Below the pieces are notes generated by a model. That model saw only the letters and a list, made by a program, of their open reading frames with translations. It ran no database searches and was not told where the DNA came from. A stretch of DNA of 64,000 nucleotides from Shinella granuli. GTDB taxonomy: Bacteria; Pseudomonadota; Alphaproteobacteria; Rhizobiales; Rhizobiaceae. The stretch lies in contig NZ_SLVX01000010.1 of NCBI RefSeq assembly GCF_004341885.1, positions 1 through 64,000 of the forward strand, given 5' to 3'. Of this stretch, positions 45,730-55,837 are shown one piece after another. The position numbers and the translations under genes are program-made. Numbering within the stretch: the first letter of the stretch is position 1; the number at the start of each line of letters is the position of its first letter.

Positions 45730-46254
45730 TTGGCGGCAAGAACCCTGAAAACGACCAAGAAGACCAAGGCGCAGAAGAGCCGCAGGCCCAAGACCCTTCT
45801 GCAGAAGCTGGCGGCTACCCCCGAAAAGCTGTTTTCGGGGGCGTTTCGCCAGCAATATGCTGCCCTGTGTTTCCGCAGCGCGCCTGAAGGCGCCGGGATC
45901 GAGATCCTCGTGGTGACCTCGCGCGATACCGGTCGCTGGATCATTCCCAAGGGCTGGCCGATGAAGGGCAGGAAGCCATATGAGGCAGCTGCGATCGAAG
46001 CCTTCCAGGAGGCCGGCATTCGCGGAAAGGTCCGCAAGAAGCCGATTGGTCGCTACACCTATCTGAAACTGCTGGACGACGGCGACGTGGCGCCCTGCAT
46101 CGTCGATGTGTTCCAGATCGAAGCCACCGAGCTTGCCACGAAATTCAAGGAAAAGGGCGAGCGCCAGCTTGCCTGGGTCAGTCCGGACGAAGCGGCGTGG
46201 CGCGTGCGTGAAATCGAGCTCAAGTCGCTGCTGGTCGAGTTCAAGCCCCGCTGA
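45730..46254 (+). CDS. Nudix hydrolase (diphosphoinositol-polyphosphate phosphohydrolase-like)
   Basis: A 174-residue Nudix protein. The box region is WIIPKGWPMKGRKPYEAAAI followed by EAFQEAGI, a diverged form in which the REUXEE motif is IEAFQE. The N-terminal ~35 residues are strongly basic (TLKTTKKTKAQKSRRPK). Relatives in the DIPP group hydrolyse diphosphoinositol polyphosphates or diadenosine polyphosphates. The start is TTG 45730; there is no better ATG in frame. Stand-alone gene. Confidence 0.85.
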   Translation: MAARTLKTTKKTKAQKSRRPKTLLQKLAATPEKLFSGAFRQQYAALCFRSAPEGAGIEILVVTSRDTGRWIIPKGWPMKGRKPYEAAAIEAFQEAGIRGKVRKKPIGRYTYLKLLDDGDVAPCIVDVFQIEATELATKFKEKGERQLAWVSPDEAAWRVREIELKSLLVEFKPR

Positions 46255-46371
46255 GGCCGCCCTGTCGCGCGGCTGGTGTCATGCCGCGCAGGCGCGGGCG
46301 TTCGCACAATGGCGAAGGAGGCATTGACGAGCTTGCCGTGCGCTCGCGGAAACAGAGAAGAGCCTTGTCCA

Positions 46372-46542
46372 TCAGCATTTGTCGAGGGAGATGGGGACGA
46401 GGCGGTTGTCCTGGCGGAACCCGGTGGCGGAGACGAGGCCGTCCCCGCCACCGGCCGCCACGATCTTGGGGACCGCCTCCCGGTCTTCCGAAGTCGCTGG
46501 ATTGCAGCCTGGCGATTGCCAGGCGACAGCGTTGCCCGGCAC
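46372..46542 (-). CDS. Possible small ORF or gene remnant translationally coupled to the VOC protein
   Basis: A 56-residue frame starting with GTG one base after the stop of the VOC-family gene, with CAGGG six bases upstream. It contains NPATSEDREAVPKIVAAGG and ends RQDNRLVPISLDKC. Third codon positions are almost all G or C, as in true genes here. I do not recognise the protein. It could be a real small gene or the tail of a lost domain. Confidence 0.35.
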   Translation of the reverse strand: MPGNAVAWQSPGCNPATSEDREAVPKIVAAGGGDGLVSATGFRQDNRLVPISLDKC

Positions 46543-46543
46543 G

Positions 46544-46990
46544 TCAGCCCTGTGCCGGCTTCCAGTCCGCCGGGGGAATGCTGTTTATCATCCACGGGAT
46601 GCCGAACTTGTCGATGAGGGAGCCGAAACCGGGCGACCAGAAGGTCTCGCCGAATGGCATGACGGCCTTGCCGCCTTCGGCGAGCTGGTCGAACCAGCGT
46701 TTGGCCTCGGCCTTGTCCGTGGTGTGCAGCGTGACGTCGAAACCGTTCTTGGGCTTGTCGATGTTGGGCGCCCAGCCGGCATCCATGTCGGCGCCCATCA
46801 GTGCCTGGTCGCCCACTTCCAGCCAGCAATGCATCAACCAGTCCTTGTACTTCGCATCGGTGATCGGCATGTCCGGCGGGGCTTCGCCATAGGGAAAGGC
46901 GGCGGTGATCTTGCCGCCCAGCACCTTGGCATAGAACTCGAATGCCGCGCGGCACTGTCCCTGAAAACTCAGGCTCGTCACGATTTTCAT
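46544..46990 (-). CDS. VOC-family protein, PhnB/glyoxalase-bleomycin-resistance type
   Basis: A 148-residue beta-alpha-beta-beta-beta metalloenzyme-fold protein of the PhnB-like group: SLSFQGQCRAAFEFYAKVLGG at the start, GEAPPDMPITDAKYKDW and the closing FGIPWMINSIP. Its reaction is unknown; such proteins often accompany stress regulators. A 36-bp palindrome lies 133 bases upstream of its start and may control it. Confidence 0.88.
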   Translation of the reverse strand: MKIVTSLSFQGQCRAAFEFYAKVLGGKITAAFPYGEAPPDMPITDAKYKDWLMHCWLEVGDQALMGADMDAGWAPNIDKPKNGFDVTLHTTDKAEAKRWFDQLAEGGKAVMPFGETFWSPGFGSLIDKFGIPWMINSIPPADWKPAQG

Positions 46991-47122
46991 GCTTCATTCC
47001 TCCTCGTGGTTGTCGTTTCGTCCGCCGGGGCGGCTGCGGATTTTCAGACCGATCTGATGGGCGGGACGGAACCCGCCGATGCGGCGCGTGCCGCGCCGTT
47101 CCGGATCGGCGGCGCCGTGTCC

Positions 47123-47158
47123 GGTGTCATTGATGTTGATATCAACGTAAATGACACC
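47123..47158. promoter_or_regulatory. 36-bp near-perfect palindrome upstream of the VOC gene
   Basis: GGTGTCATTGATGTTGAT followed by ATCAACGTAAATGACACC pairs at 16 of 18 positions, with the perfect core GTTGATATCAAC (47135-47146). Its length and symmetry suggest a dimeric repressor or a MerR-type activator site. No regulator gene lies next to it. Confidence 0.5.
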
Positions 47159-47250
47159 GCAAGTCAACCCGTGACGGTTCATCCGCCGGGCCTTCAACTT
47201 TCTGCGGCAGACAGATTGCCGTCTTGACGGCGGCGTATCGGCCGCGGCCG

Positions 47251-48630
47251 TCAGGGATCGGGCTTCGATGCGGCCGGTTTCTCGCCTGTCGCGGAGAATT
47301 CCCGCCTGACGATGCCGTGGCGCTGGAGCTTGTCGTAAAAAGTCTTGCGCGGGATGCCGAGGGCGGCGATCGTTTCCTGCACATTGCCGTCATGGGCGCT
47401 GAGCGTGTCGCGGATGATCTCGGCCTCGATCCGTTCCAGCCGCTCCGGCAGCGAGCCTGTGCCGCCGGTTTCGGACGAAGGGCCTTGCTGCGCGAGCGCC
47501 GCCGATGTCATGCCCAGCACCGCGCGCTCGGCGAAATGGGAGAGTTCGCGCACATTGCCGGGCCAGTCGTGTTTGTGCAGGTGACGCAGGATGTCGGCCG
47601 AAAGGCCGGGCGCCGCGCGCTGGAAGCGCCGGGCGGCGCGCTCGGCGAAGTAGCTGAACAGGAGCGGAATGTCCTCGCGGCGCTCGCGCAGCGGCGGGAT
47701 GGAAAGCGAGACGACGTTCAGGCGGTAATAGAGGTCCTCGCGAAAGGTCTTCCGCTGGGCGGGGTCGGCGAGGTCGACCTTGGCGGCCGCGACGATGCGG
47801 ATATCCACCGGGCGCACCTCGTTCGTGCCGAGCGGCGTCACTTCGCGCAGTTCGAGCACGCGCAGCATCTGGACCTGTGTGGATAGCGGCATGCTTTCCA
47901 GTTCGTCGAGGAAGAGCGTGCCGCCGCTCGAATGTTCGATGCGGCCGATACGCTTCTTCTGCGCGCCGGTGAAGGCGCCGGGCTCATGGCCGAAAAGCTC
48001 GCTCTCGATCACCTGCTCGGGCAGGGCGCCGCAGTTGAGCGCCACGAAATTGCCCTTCGCCCGCCGGCTCCAGCCATGCAGCAGGCGGGCCACGACCTCC
48101 TTGCCGCTGCCCGTTTCGCCGGTGACGAGCACATCGACATCCGTATCGGCGATCTGGCGCAGTGTCCGGCGCAGCCGGTCCATCGCCGGCGTCTGGCCGA
48201 TCAGGGGAAAGTTGTCCTCCGCCTGCCGGGCGCTTTCCCGCAGGCGGCGGTTTTCCATAACGAGGCTGCGTTTTTCCGCCGCGCGCTGGACGCACTGGAT
48301 CAGCCGTTCGGCGGGAAAGGGCTTTGCGATGAAATCGTAGACCCCCTCCTGGATGGCCTTGACCGCCGTCGCGATGTCGCCGTGGCCGGTGACGAGCACG
48401 ACGGGAATCTCGGCATCGAGCGCGCGAATGCGCGCAAAGAGCTGGAGCCCGTCCATGCCGGGCATGCGGATGTCGGAGACGACGACGCCGGCGAAATCCG
48501 CGTCGAGCCTTTCCAGCGCCTCGGCAGCAGAGCCGAGCGGCGACACGGCAAAACCGGCGAGGTCCAGCGTCTGGGCGGTGGCGCGCAGGAGCTGCCTGTC
48601 GTCATCGATGAGGAGAACCGGCACGCTCAT
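47251..48630 (-). CDS. dctD: C4-dicarboxylate response regulator DctD (NtrC family)
   Basis: A 459-residue sigma-54 activator: receiver domain with phospho-acceptor Asp53 ([13 protein letters not shown]), AAA+ domain with Walker A GETGSGKE (about 173) and GAFTGA (about 220), and a C-terminal Fis helix-turn-helix ([19 protein letters not shown]). It overlaps dctB by four bases. It activates the dctA promoter, whose -24/-12 element and tandem upstream sites are visible next to dctA. Confidence 0.95.
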   Translation of the reverse strand: MSVPVLLIDDDRQLLRATAQTLDLAGFAVSPLGSAAEALERLDADFAGVVVSDIRMPGMDGLQLFARIRALDAEIPVVLVTGHGDIATAVKAIQEGVYDFIAKPFPAERLIQCVQRAAEKRSLVMENRRLRESARQAEDNFPLIGQTPAMDRLRRTLRQIADTDVDVLVTGETGSGKEVVARLLHGWSRRAKGNFVALNCGALPEQVIESELFGHEPGAFTGAQKKRIGRIEHSSGGTLFLDELESMPLSTQVQMLRVLELREVTPLGTNEVRPVDIRIVAAAKVDLADPAQRKTFREDLYYRLNVVSLSIPPLRERREDIPLLFSYFAERAARRFQRAAPGLSADILRHLHKHDWPGNVRELSHFAERAVLGMTSAALAQQGPSSETGGTGSLPERLERIEAEIIRDTLSAHDGNVQETIAALGIPRKTFYDKLQRHGIVRREFSATGEKPAASKPDP

Positions 48631-50468
48631 TCGTCAGCCTTTCGCAGGTGGACGCGGAAGGAGGCGCCGCGCTCGCCCGTCTCGACCTCCAGCCTGCCGC
48701 CATAGTCGGAGACGATGTCCTTGGCGATGACGAGGCCGAGGCCGAGGCCCTTTTCCTTCGATGTGTTGAACGGTTCAAAGAGCGAGGCGAGGATGGCGGC
48801 CGACAGGCCGGGGCCGTTGTCGGTGACGGAAACGACGACACCGCCTTCCCCCGCGATGACCGCGACGTCGACGCGCCCGTCCGCGCGGTCCTCCACGGCC
48901 TCGAGCGCGTTCTGGAAGAGGTTGATGAAGACCTGTTCCAGCCGCAGCCGGTTGCCGGCGACGCGCAGGCCTTCCGAAAGGGGAGCGACGACGATGCGGT
49001 CGAGCCGGCCGGTGAAGCGGCTGCGCAGCAGGAGGATCGCGCCGTCGATGACCTCGCGCAGCACGACGGGTTCTGCGGCGGTGCGTCCCTTGCGGGCCAG
49101 CGCCTTCAGGTCGTCCGTGATGCCGGCGATCCGGTCGGTGAGGTCGGCGATGAGGTCGAGGTTCTCCTGCACCGGCTCCGGCCGGTTGCGCGTCAGGAAG
49201 ACCTTGGCATTGTCGGCATAGGCGCGGATGGTGGCGAGCGGCTGATTGATTTCATGCGCCACGCCGGCGGCGACCTGGCCGAGGATGGCGAGCCTGTTGG
49301 CCTGCACGAGATCCTGCTGCACGGCCTGCAGTTTCGTCTCGGTCTGCCGGTGGTCGGCGATTTCGGCCTGCAGGTGGTCGCGGGCAAGGCTGAGGTCGCG
49401 CGTGCGCTCGATCACGCGGCGTTCGAGCTCCTCGCGCGCTGCCTGGTCGCGCGCGGCATTGGCGAGCGCCGCCTGGCGCCGGCGCAGCCAGAGCGCGGCG
49501 GCGAGCGTGATCGCGCCGACGGCGAGGAGGGCCAGCAGGCGCATCTCGCGCATGCTGGCGGCAATGGTGTTGCCGGTCGGCACGAGATATTCGAAATGCC
49601 ATGGCGTCGTGGCGACGGGCACCCGTATGCGAAGATAGGTCTCCGCGCCGCCGCCGGGCTGGACGGCACGCAGCAGCGGGCCGCCTTCGATGAGGGTGAA
49701 GGGAAGGGGGGCGAGGGGGGCTTCCCCGAACTGCAGGCTTTCGCGAATGGCCGCGAGGCTTTCGGCCGGCAGCGGCTCCGTGGTCATGAAGCGCCAGGAG
49801 GGGATGCTGGTGATCAGCACGACATGATCGGCATCCACAACATAGGAGGGGCGCTGCGTTTCGTGCCAGTCGCGCTCCAACTGGTCGAATTCCATCTTGA
49901 CGACGACGACGCCGAGCGGCGCGGCGGCGGGGCCGACACGGTGGGAGATATAGAGACCTGGCCGCTTGCTCACCGAGCCGAGCGCGAAATGCTCCGCCGT
50001 GCCCTCCGCCATCGCGCGGGAGAAATAGGCGCGGAACGAATAGTCGTTGCCGACGAAGCTCGTCGGCTCGCGCCAGTTGCTGGCGGCGATCGCCACGCCC
50101 TTGCCGTCGATGACATAGATCACCGCGGCATTGGTTCCGGCGACCAGCTCCTCCAGCTTGCCGTCGAGGAGGGATCGCCCGGCAGGGTCGGCGCCCGCGA
50201 GGGTCTCCGTGACGTCCCGGTCGCGCGACAGCAGGAAGGGAAGAGCCCGGGGCCGTTCCAGAACGGCCTGCAACAGCGCCACCTTGAGGTTCGCATCGAT
50301 CCGGCCCTGCTCCTCCAGCGTCGACAGGGCCGAGGCGCGGCCATAGAGCCCGGCCGCATGGAGTGCGGCTAAGGCAAGGACGAGGACGGCAACGGCAAAT
50401 GCCGCCCACTGCCGCCGCGTCGCGCGGTGGAGGGCGATCTGATTGCTCGTCGTCGGAACTGGGTTCAT
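48627..50468 (-). CDS. dctB: C4-dicarboxylate sensor histidine kinase DctB
   Basis: A 613-residue membrane histidine kinase. The first transmembrane helix is at about residues 20-45 ([20 protein letters not shown]), followed by a periplasmic double-PAS/Cache sensor and a second helix near 310-325. A coiled coil leads into the HisKA domain with the phosphorylated histidine in [18 protein letters not shown] (about 405), and the HATPase domain carries VTDNGPGL and [12 protein letters not shown]. It senses C4-dicarboxylates and phosphorylates DctD. Divergent from dctA. Confidence 0.95.
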   Translation of the reverse strand: MNPVPTTSNQIALHRATRRQWAAFAVAVLVLALAALHAAGLYGRASALSTLEEQGRIDANLKVALLQAVLERPRALPFLLSRDRDVTETLAGADPAGRSLLDGKLEELVAGTNAAVIYVIDGKGVAIAASNWREPTSFVGNDYSFRAYFSRAMAEGTAEHFALGSVSKRPGLYISHRVGPAAAPLGVVVVKMEFDQLERDWHETQRPSYVVDADHVVLITSIPSWRFMTTEPLPAESLAAIRESLQFGEAPLAPLPFTLIEGGPLLRAVQPGGGAETYLRIRVPVATTPWHFEYLVPTGNTIAASMREMRLLALLAVGAITLAAALWLRRRQAALANAARDQAAREELERRVIERTRDLSLARDHLQAEIADHRQTETKLQAVQQDLVQANRLAILGQVAAGVAHEINQPLATIRAYADNAKVFLTRNRPEPVQENLDLIADLTDRIAGITDDLKALARKGRTAAEPVVLREVIDGAILLLRSRFTGRLDRIVVAPLSEGLRVAGNRLRLEQVFINLFQNALEAVEDRADGRVDVAVIAGEGGVVVSVTDNGPGLSAAILASLFEPFNTSKEKGLGLGLVIAKDIVSDYGGRLEVETGERGASFRVHLRKADE

Positions 50469-50477
50469 CGGGAATTT

Positions 50478-50527
50478 TGAGCATAAAACCGCACGGTACT
50501 CAAGGAAATCTGTGCGAAAATCCGCAC
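50478..50527. promoter_or_regulatory. Tandem DctD-binding sites upstream of dctA
   Basis: TGAGCATAAAACCGCAC (50478-50494) and TGTGCGAAAATCCGCAC (50511-50527) match at 13 of 17 positions. They are offset by 33 bases, three helical turns, so dimers would bind on the same DNA face. They lie 75-125 bases upstream of the -24 element, as known for DctD sites in rhizobia. Confidence 0.8.
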
Positions 50528-50601
50528 TTCACTGACTCGTTGCCTGCGATGTTTTCCTGTAAAGTGAGTTATTACAATGCTTTATATGGTGCCGCGCAAA
50601 C

Positions 50602-50616
50602 TGGCACGCCGCTTGC
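50602..50616 (+). promoter_or_regulatory. Sigma-54 (-24/-12) promoter of dctA
   Basis: TGGCACGCCGCTTGC matches the sigma-54 consensus TGGCACG-N4-TTGC exactly, with GG at 50603-50604 and GC at 50615-50616. It lies 76 bases before the dctA start codon. Confidence 0.95.
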
Positions 50617-50691
50617 GAAGTCCTCCGCGATTGCAGCAAAGCCACCCCGGGAAGAGCCAGCGTGCTGGTTGGGGTGCGAAAGGAGGAAACC

Positions 50692-52023
50692 ATGCACATT
50701 TCGTCTGCCGCCACGCCGGACCGTGGTCCGTTGCCGTTCTACCGCCACCTCTATGTTCAGGTCATCGTCGCTATCGTCGCGGGCATGCTGGTCGGCCATT
50801 ACTATCCCGATTTCGGTGCCGGCCTGAAGCCGCTCGGCGATGCCTTCATCCGGCTCGTCAAGATGATCATCGCCCCGGTGATCTTCCTGACGGTCGCCAC
50901 CGGCATTGCCGGCATGTCGGACCTCAAGAAGGTGGGGCGCGTTGCCGGCAAGGCGATGATCTATTTCCTCACCTTCTCCACGCTCGCGCTCGCCGTGGGC
51001 ATGGTGGTCGCCAATGTCGTGCAGCCGGGTGCGGGCATGCATATCGATCCCGCCTCGCTCGACGCCAATGCCGTGGCGACCTATGCCAGCAAGGCGCATG
51101 AATCGACCATCACCGGCTTCCTGATGAACATCATCCCGCAGACCATCGTCGGCGCCTTTGCCGAGGGGGATATCCTGCAGGTGCTGTTCTTCTCGGTGCT
51201 GTTCGGCATCGCGCTCGGCATGGTCGGCGAGCAGGGCAAGCCGGTCGTCGATTTCCTGCAGGCGCTGACGACGCCGATCTTCCGGCTGGTCGCCATCCTC
51301 ATGAAGGCGGCGCCGATCGGAGCCTTCGGCGCCATGGCCTTTACCATCGGCAAATACGGCATCGGCTCGGTCGCCAACCTCGCCTTCCTGATCGCCACCT
51401 TCTACCTCACCGCCTTCCTCTTCGTCTTCGTCGTGCTGGGCGCTGTCGCAAGGTACAACGGTTTCTCGATCATCGCGCTGATCCGCTACATCAAGGAGGA
51501 ACTGCTGCTCGTTCTTGGCACGTCCTCGTCCGAGGCGGCGCTGCCGGGCCTGATGCAGAAGATGGAGCGGGCCGGTTGCAAGCGTTCGGTCGTCGGCCTC
51601 GTCATTCCGACGGGGTATTCGTTCAATCTCGACGGCACGAACATCTACATGACACTTGCCGCCCTCTTCATCGCGCAGGCGGTCGATATCCCGCTGTCGA
51701 TGGGCGACCAGATCCTGCTGCTGCTCGTGGCGATGCTGAGCTCCAAGGGTGCAGCCGGCATCACCGGTGCGGGCTTCATCACGCTCGCTGCGACGCTCTC
51801 CGTCGTGCCCTCCGTGCCGGTCGCCGGCATGGCGCTCATCCTCGGCATCGACCGCTTCATGTCGGAATGCCGGGCGCTGACCAACTTCATCGGCAACGCC
51901 GTCGCGACGATCGTCGTCGCCCGCTGGGAAAACGAGCTGGACGTCGCCAGGCTGAATGCGGCTCTGAGCGGCGATCTCGAGGAGATGCCGGTTCCGGCGC
52001 CGGCCCTGCAGGCGGCGGAGTGA
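50692..52023 (+). CDS. dctA: C4-dicarboxylate:cation symporter DctA
   Basis: A 443-residue DAACS-family inner-membrane transporter taking up succinate, malate and fumarate. Family motifs are [16 protein letters not shown] near residue 57, [14 protein letters not shown] (serine-rich re-entrant loop), [18 protein letters not shown], and the closing [30 protein letters not shown] lies seven bases before the ATG. Transcribed from a sigma-54 promoter under DctB/DctD, divergent from them. Confidence 0.97.
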   Translation: MHISSAATPDRGPLPFYRHLYVQVIVAIVAGMLVGHYYPDFGAGLKPLGDAFIRLVKMIIAPVIFLTVATGIAGMSDLKKVGRVAGKAMIYFLTFSTLALAVGMVVANVVQPGAGMHIDPASLDANAVATYASKAHESTITGFLMNIIPQTIVGAFAEGDILQVLFFSVLFGIALGMVGEQGKPVVDFLQALTTPIFRLVAILMKAAPIGAFGAMAFTIGKYGIGSVANLAFLIATFYLTAFLFVFVVLGAVARYNGFSIIALIRYIKEELLLVLGTSSSEAALPGLMQKMERAGCKRSVVGLVIPTGYSFNLDGTNIYMTLAALFIAQAVDIPLSMGDQILLLLVAMLSSKGAAGITGAGFITLAATLSVVPSVPVAGMALILGIDRFMSECRALTNFIGNAVATIVVARWENELDVARLNAALSGDLEEMPVPAPALQAAE

Positions 52024-52074
52024 TCACGACTCTCGCCTGAGCCCCCGAACTTGCAGCCTCCTCAAGGCGCGGCG

Positions 52075-52533
52075 TTAGGATCGCCGCGCCTTGATCGTGT
52101 TCATCACGAAGCTGGTTTCGATCGTGTCGACGCATTTCAGCTTGGCGATCTTGTCCTTGATGAAGCGCTCATAGTGATCGAGGCCGGCGCTCATGACCGT
52201 CAGCACATAGTCGCGCGCGCCGGTCACGAGCTGGCATTCGATCACCTCGTCCCAGCCTTGCACCGCCTCCTCGAACATGCGGATCTCGTCGTCGTGCTGG
52301 CGGCTGAGACGGATCGATGCGATGGCGGTCATCGTCCAGCCCTCCACGGCCGGGTCGATGATCGCGGCATATCCGCGGATGATCGCGGTTTCCTCGAGGC
52401 GCCGCAGCCGGCGCAGGCACGCCGATGCGGAAAGGCCGACCCGCTCGGCCAGTTCGTTGTTGGTGATGCGGGCATCGGCGGCAAGTTCCCGCAGGATGCG
52501 CCGGTCGATCTCGTCTGCAATTTTCTGCGACAA
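52075..52533 (-). CDS. Lrp/AsnC-family transcriptional regulator
   Basis: A 152-residue Lrp-type protein: helix-turn-helix with NNELAERVGLSASACLRRL and a RAM domain with VIECQLVTGARDYVLTV. It starts with TTG 52533, as no ATG or GTG is in position. It is divergent from a methionine-gamma-lyase-type gene, a common arrangement in which the regulator senses methionine or another amino acid and controls the lyase. Confidence 0.9.
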   Translation of the reverse strand: MSQKIADEIDRRILRELAADARITNNELAERVGLSASACLRRLRRLEETAIIRGYAAIIDPAVEGWTMTAIASIRLSRQHDDEIRMFEEAVQGWDEVIECQLVTGARDYVLTVMSAGLDHYERFIKDKIAKLKCVDTIETSFVMNTIKARRS

Positions 52534-52658
52534 TTTTCAGTGATCTCCGCAAGAAGTTGCTTTCAAAAACAACAAGGCGCACCAAATAGCAAGGAAGCGC
52601 CAGCGAGTCTGATATAATTTGTGCCTGGAGCTCGCCACACGAACGAGGGAGACGTTTC

Positions 52659-53942
52659 ATGACCGCGCCGCATCCGTCGAGAACCCATATCGGCAACCAT
52701 GCCCTGCATCCCGAAACGCAGATGCTGAACTACGGTTACGACCCCGAACTCTCCGAGGGCGCCGTCAAGCCGCCGGTCTTCCTGACATCGACCTTCGTCT
52801 TCAAGTCCGCCGAGGACGGGCGCGACTTCTTCGACTACGTTTCCGGGCGCAAGGAGCCGCCGGAGGGCAGGGGCGCGGGCCTCGTCTATTCGCGCTTCAA
52901 CCATCCCAACAGCGAGATCGTCGAGGATCGCCTTGCCGTCTACGAGCGGACGGAAAGCTGTGCACTGTTTTCGTCCGGCATGTCGGCGATCGCCACCACG
53001 CTGCTCGCTCTCGTGCGGCCTGGCGATGCCGTGCTGCATTCGCAACCCCTCTATGGCGGCACGGAGACCCTCCTGGCGAAGACCTTCCTCAATCTCGGCG
53101 TCTCGGCCGTGGGTTTTGCCGATGGCGTCAGCGAGGCATCGGTACAGGCTGCGGCGGAAGCGGCGATGCAGAAGGGCCGCGTCTCCGTCATCCTGGTCGA
53201 AACGCCGGCAAACCCCACCAACAGCCTCGTCGATATCGCGATGATCCGCCGGGTCGCTGATGCGATCGGGGCGCGGCAGGGCCATGTGCCGGTCGTCGCC
53301 TGCGACAACACGCTGCTCGGCCCGGTCTTCCAGCGGCCGATCGAGCACGGGGCGGATCTCTCGCTCTATTCGCTGACCAAGTATGTCGGCGGTCATTCGG
53401 ATCTGATCGCCGGGGCGGCGCTCGGCCGCAAGGCGGTGATGAAGCAGGTCAAGGCGCTGCGCGGGGCGATCGGCACGCAGCTCGACCCGCATTCCTGCTG
53501 GATGCTCGGACGCTCGCTGGAGACGCTGCAGATCCGCATGGAGCGGGCCAACAGCAACGCGGCGGCGGTCGCCGAATTCCTGCGCGAGCACCCCAAGGTC
53601 GAGGCGATCCACTACCTGCCGTTCTACGATCCCGCATCGCCGGCCGGCCGGACTTTTGCCGCCCAGTGCAGCGGTGCCGGCTCGACCTTCTCCTTCGACA
53701 TCAAGGGCGGGCAGCCGTCCTCGTTCCGGTTCCTGAACGCGTTGAAGATCTTCAAGCTTGCCGTCAGTCTTGGCGGAACGGAGTCGCTCGCCTCGCATCC
53801 CGCCACGATGACGCATTCGGGAATCCCCGTCGAGGTGCGCCAGCGGATCGGCGTGCTCGAATCGACCATCCGCCTGTCCATCGGCATCGAGCATCCCGAT
53901 GACCTGGTGGCCGATCTGGTGCAGGCGCTCGATGCGAGCTAG
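52659..53942 (+). CDS. Cys/Met-metabolism PLP enzyme, probable methionine gamma-lyase
   Basis: A 427-residue trans-sulfuration-family PLP enzyme. Typical segments are [35 protein letters not shown] and the PLP lysine in [13 protein letters not shown] (about residue 241). The C-terminal [20 protein letters not shown] is family-wide. The 427-residue length and divergent Lrp regulator favour methionine gamma-lyase, which releases methanethiol, 2-oxobutyrate and ammonia. Cystathionine gamma-lyase or O-acetylhomoserine sulfhydrylase remain possible. Confidence 0.88.
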   Translation: MTAPHPSRTHIGNHALHPETQMLNYGYDPELSEGAVKPPVFLTSTFVFKSAEDGRDFFDYVSGRKEPPEGRGAGLVYSRFNHPNSEIVEDRLAVYERTESCALFSSGMSAIATTLLALVRPGDAVLHSQPLYGGTETLLAKTFLNLGVSAVGFADGVSEASVQAAAEAAMQKGRVSVILVETPANPTNSLVDIAMIRRVADAIGARQGHVPVVACDNTLLGPVFQRPIEHGADLSLYSLTKYVGGHSDLIAGAALGRKAVMKQVKALRGAIGTQLDPHSCWMLGRSLETLQIRMERANSNAAAVAEFLREHPKVEAIHYLPFYDPASPAGRTFAAQCSGAGSTFSFDIKGGQPSSFRFLNALKIFKLAVSLGGTESLASHPATMTHSGIPVEVRQRIGVLESTIRLSIGIEHPDDLVADLVQALDAS

Positions 53943-54022
53943 GAGCCTTCCAGCCGAAGCGGTATCGCTTCGGCGTCTGATAAGGCTGTAAGAACAGAAT
54001 ACCGGAAATGCTCCGGAGCTGA

Positions 54023-54799
54023 TCATCGCACCACGGGCTTCTTGCCCAGCCCGTAACGGGCCGCGGCGTGGGCAAGCGAAAGGTGCGGTCGCAGCGCGTC
54101 GCGGGCGGCAAGGAAGGCGTCGAGGGCAGCGGTCTCGGGCAGGGAGGGAACGGTCAGCGTCTCGCCGAGATCAAGGCCGGCCAGCGCGGCGTCGACCATC
54201 TCCTCGACATCCATGACCATGGCCGCCGGCAGGGCATCAAGCTTCTCCTCCTCCCAGATCGCGGTGCGCGTGATGCCCGGCAACACGCCCTGCACCCTGA
54301 CGCCGGCCGGGGAAAGCTGTGCCTGCAGCGCCTCCGTGAAGGCCAGGACGAAGGCCTTCGTGGCCGGATAGACGGCAGTGAAGGCGGCCGGCATCAGGGC
54401 GGTGACCGAGGTCATGTTGATGATCGTGCCCCTGCCTGCGGCGGCAAGCCGGGTGACGGCGAGGATGTTGAGGTTGATCATGCCGGTGACCTTGACGGGG
54501 TCCAGCTCCGTGATCATGCCTTCCCCGGCAATGCCGGCATTGTTGACGAGGCCGGTGATGGCGGTGTCCGCGCGCAGGCGGGCTTCGGTGAGGGCCAGTC
54601 CCTCGGGCTGCGAGAGGTCGGCGGAGAGGATCTCGACGGCGACGCCATGCGTCGCCCGCAGCCGCTCGGCAAGCGCTGCCAGCCTGTCGGCGCGGCGGGC
54701 GACGAGCAGCAGATCGTGGCCGCGACGGGCAAGCCGGTCCGCATAGACCGCGCCGATGCCGTCGGATGCGCCGGTAACGAGAAAAGTGTCCTTGCTCAT
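54023..54799 (-). CDS. Short-chain dehydrogenase/reductase
   Basis: A 258-residue classical SDR: nucleotide motif TGASDGIG (residues 9-16), NNAG, catalytic serine in NMTSVTAL and YPATK with the catalytic Tyr and Lys. Substrate unknown. It lies on the same strand as, and 81 bases downstream of, an alpha/beta hydrolase gene and may be co-transcribed with it. Confidence 0.9.
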   Translation of the reverse strand: MSKDTFLVTGASDGIGAVYADRLARRGHDLLLVARRADRLAALAERLRATHGVAVEILSADLSQPEGLALTEARLRADTAITGLVNNAGIAGEGMITELDPVKVTGMINLNILAVTRLAAAGRGTIINMTSVTALMPAAFTAVYPATKAFVLAFTEALQAQLSPAGVRVQGVLPGITRTAIWEEEKLDALPAAMVMDVEEMVDAALAGLDLGETLTVPSLPETAALDAFLAARDALRPHLSLAHAAARYGLGKKPVVR

Positions 54800-54880
54800 G
54801 GTCTGTCTCCTTGATGGGGCGTTGGATGAAACGGCGCCGGGCCGGCGTCCTCTGGCGCCGAAGCCCGTGACGGGAGGCGG

Positions 54881-55708
54881 TCAGGCATTGATGAAGTCGA
54901 GAAGGTCGGCGTTGAACCGGTCCTGATGGGTCTGCGTCAGGCCGTGGTCGGCGCCCTCGTAGACCTTCAGCACGGCATGTTCGACGATCCTGACGGTCGA
55001 CAGGGCGGATGCGTCGATCGGCACGATCTGGTCGTCGTCGCCGTGCAGCACCAGCGTCGGCTTGTCGAAGGCTTCGAGATCCTGGTGGAAGTCGCTTTCC
55101 GAGAAGGCGCGGATGCTGTCGAGCTGGCCCTTGAGGCCGCCCATCATGCCCTGCCGCCAGAAGTCCGCGCGAATGCCGTCGGAAATGACCGCGCCGTCCC
55201 TGTTGTAGCCGTAGAAGGGAATGGTCAGGTCCTTGAAGAACTGGCTGCGATTGTCGTAGGTGCCCTTGCGGATGCCGTCGAAGACGTCGATGGGCAGGCC
55301 GCCGGGATTGGCCTCCGTCTTCAGCATCAGCGGCGGAACGGCACCGATCAGCGCGACCTTGGCGACGCGGCCCGTGCCGTGGCGGCCGATATAGCGGGTG
55401 ACTTCGCCGCCGCCCGTGGAATGGCCGACCAGGATGACTGCGTGGAGATCCAGCTGCTCGATCAGCTCGGCGAGGTCATCGGCATATTGGTCCATGGTGT
55501 TGTCGTGCCAGACCTGGTCGGACCGGCCGTGGCTGCGGCGGTCGTGGGCGATGGTGCGGAAACCCTGATTGGCGAAGAACACCATCTGCGCGTCCCAGGC
55601 GTCGGCGCTGAGCGGCCAGCCGTGGGAGAACAGGACGGGCTGGCCGTCCCGCGGACCCCAGTCCTTGTAGAAGATATGCGTGCCGTCCCGGGTCGTGATC
55701 GTGCTCAT
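54881..55708 (-). CDS. Alpha/beta hydrolase, non-haem chloroperoxidase/esterase type
   Basis: A 275-residue serine hydrolase. The catalytic triad is visible: serine in [11 protein letters not shown] (about residue 98), aspartate in [10 protein letters not shown] and histidine in [11 protein letters not shown]. The N-terminus [14 protein letters not shown] and the [18 protein letters not shown] block match the perhydrolase/chloroperoxidase group. The ATG at 55708 has AAGGAGAG upstream; longer frames are antisense to the divergent regulator. Divergent from a GlxA-type regulator. Confidence 0.9.
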   Translation of the reverse strand: MSTITTRDGTHIFYKDWGPRDGQPVLFSHGWPLSADAWDAQMVFFANQGFRTIAHDRRSHGRSDQVWHDNTMDQYADDLAELIEQLDLHAVILVGHSTGGGEVTRYIGRHGTGRVAKVALIGAVPPLMLKTEANPGGLPIDVFDGIRKGTYDNRSQFFKDLTIPFYGYNRDGAVISDGIRADFWRQGMMGGLKGQLDSIRAFSESDFHQDLEAFDKPTLVLHGDDDQIVPIDASALSTVRIVEHAVLKVYEGADHGLTQTHQDRFNADLLDFINA

Positions 55709-55837
55709 TTGTCTCTCTCCTTTTGTCGAGGGCTTGATTGCCTCCCGTGTGAACAGAGATACTCTTGCGTGCCTGCGGGCTGGATGGGCGCTTCTGACAG
55801 AAGGCGAGCCGAAACTGACAAAAGGCGGGGACGCGCA

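Noticed and set aside
46994-47197. A 67-codon minus-strand ORF upstream of the VOC gene
   Set aside because: It runs through the 36-bp palindrome, has no ribosome site and no family resemblance.
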